Shown here in pieces: positions 63,796 through 64,000 of a stretch of 64,000 nt of DNA. The notes under the pieces are model-generated. The model was not told the origin of the DNA. It did not search any database and saw nothing but the letters and a program-made list of their open reading frames with translations. Source of the stretch: Chrysemys picta bellii (lineage: Eukaryota; Chordata; Testudines; Emydidae); the NCBI RefSeq assembly GCF_011386835.1, contig NC_088805.1, forward strand, positions 17,666,836-17,730,835. The letters run 5' to 3'. The translations under genes were made by a program, and so were the position numbers. Numbering within the stretch: the first letter of the stretch is position 1; every line of letters starts with the position of its first letter.

Positions 63796-64000
63796 AGTAA
63801 ATCACCCTGATCCCCAGAGGTGGTTCCTCCGAATCAAGGTAAATATACATTGTCAGGACAGCGTGGGAAAGGATGCATGGCGAGTGCCCATACCTAACTG
63901 TCTGTTGTACAAGATGATAACTTCAGTTTTAAGAACTGTTAGTCTGGCACCTTTCCCCAGCACTAAGAACACTTTTTAAAAGAAAGCTGGACCTGCCTAT

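Overview
This is a vertebrate nuclear segment, most likely from a turtle. I infer that from the mixture of repeats rather than from a species-specific gene: many CR1 LINE pieces, a tRNA-Lys-headed SINE with a CR1-like tail (the layout known for turtle Cry SINEs), old MIR-like SINEs, hAT and PIF/Harbinger transposons, and spliced exons separated by long AT-rich introns. Almost all reading frames longer than 60 codons are chance or transposon-derived.

The one clear host gene is TXNRD2, mitochondrial thioredoxin reductase, on the minus strand. Ten coding exons between 61010 and 21463 join in frame to 327 codons plus a stop, covering the NADPH-binding region, the second FAD motif, the dimer-interface domain and the C-terminal Gly-Cys-Sec-Gly tail. 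The codon at 21471-21469 is an in-frame TGA that must be read as selenocysteine, followed by Gly and a true TAA. One exon is only 20 nt long (51337-51318). Upstream exons lie beyond 64000. I could not identify a convincing SECIS element by eye in the sequence downstream of the stop.

Layout. 1-3900 is downstream intergenic sequence with a CR1 end and a GC-rich composite holding a long G-rich array. 3902-8476 is a nearly complete two-gene PIF/Harbinger transposon with TTA target duplications, a broken Myb/SANT-like gene on the plus strand and a broken HARBI1-like transposase on the minus strand; a 564-bp hAT element with a perfect 8-bp duplication has landed inside it. 8480-20180 is gene-poor, with a tRNA-Lys SINE, MIR copies and a large divergent inverted repeat. 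20180-61010 is the 3' half of TXNRD2. Its introns hold several DNA transposons with readable ends and duplications, a plus-strand CR1 fragment at 39.7-40.7 kb, a minus-strand CR1 at 52.0-54.4 kb split by two later DNA-element insertions, and several copies of an unclassified repeat family. 61010-64000 is the next TXNRD2 intron.

I did not find a new multi-gene system. The observations most worth following are the selenocysteine recoding with no obvious SECIS, the microexon with an upstream GU repeat, the Harbinger element carrying a nested hAT, and the palindromic CpG-rich small transposons.
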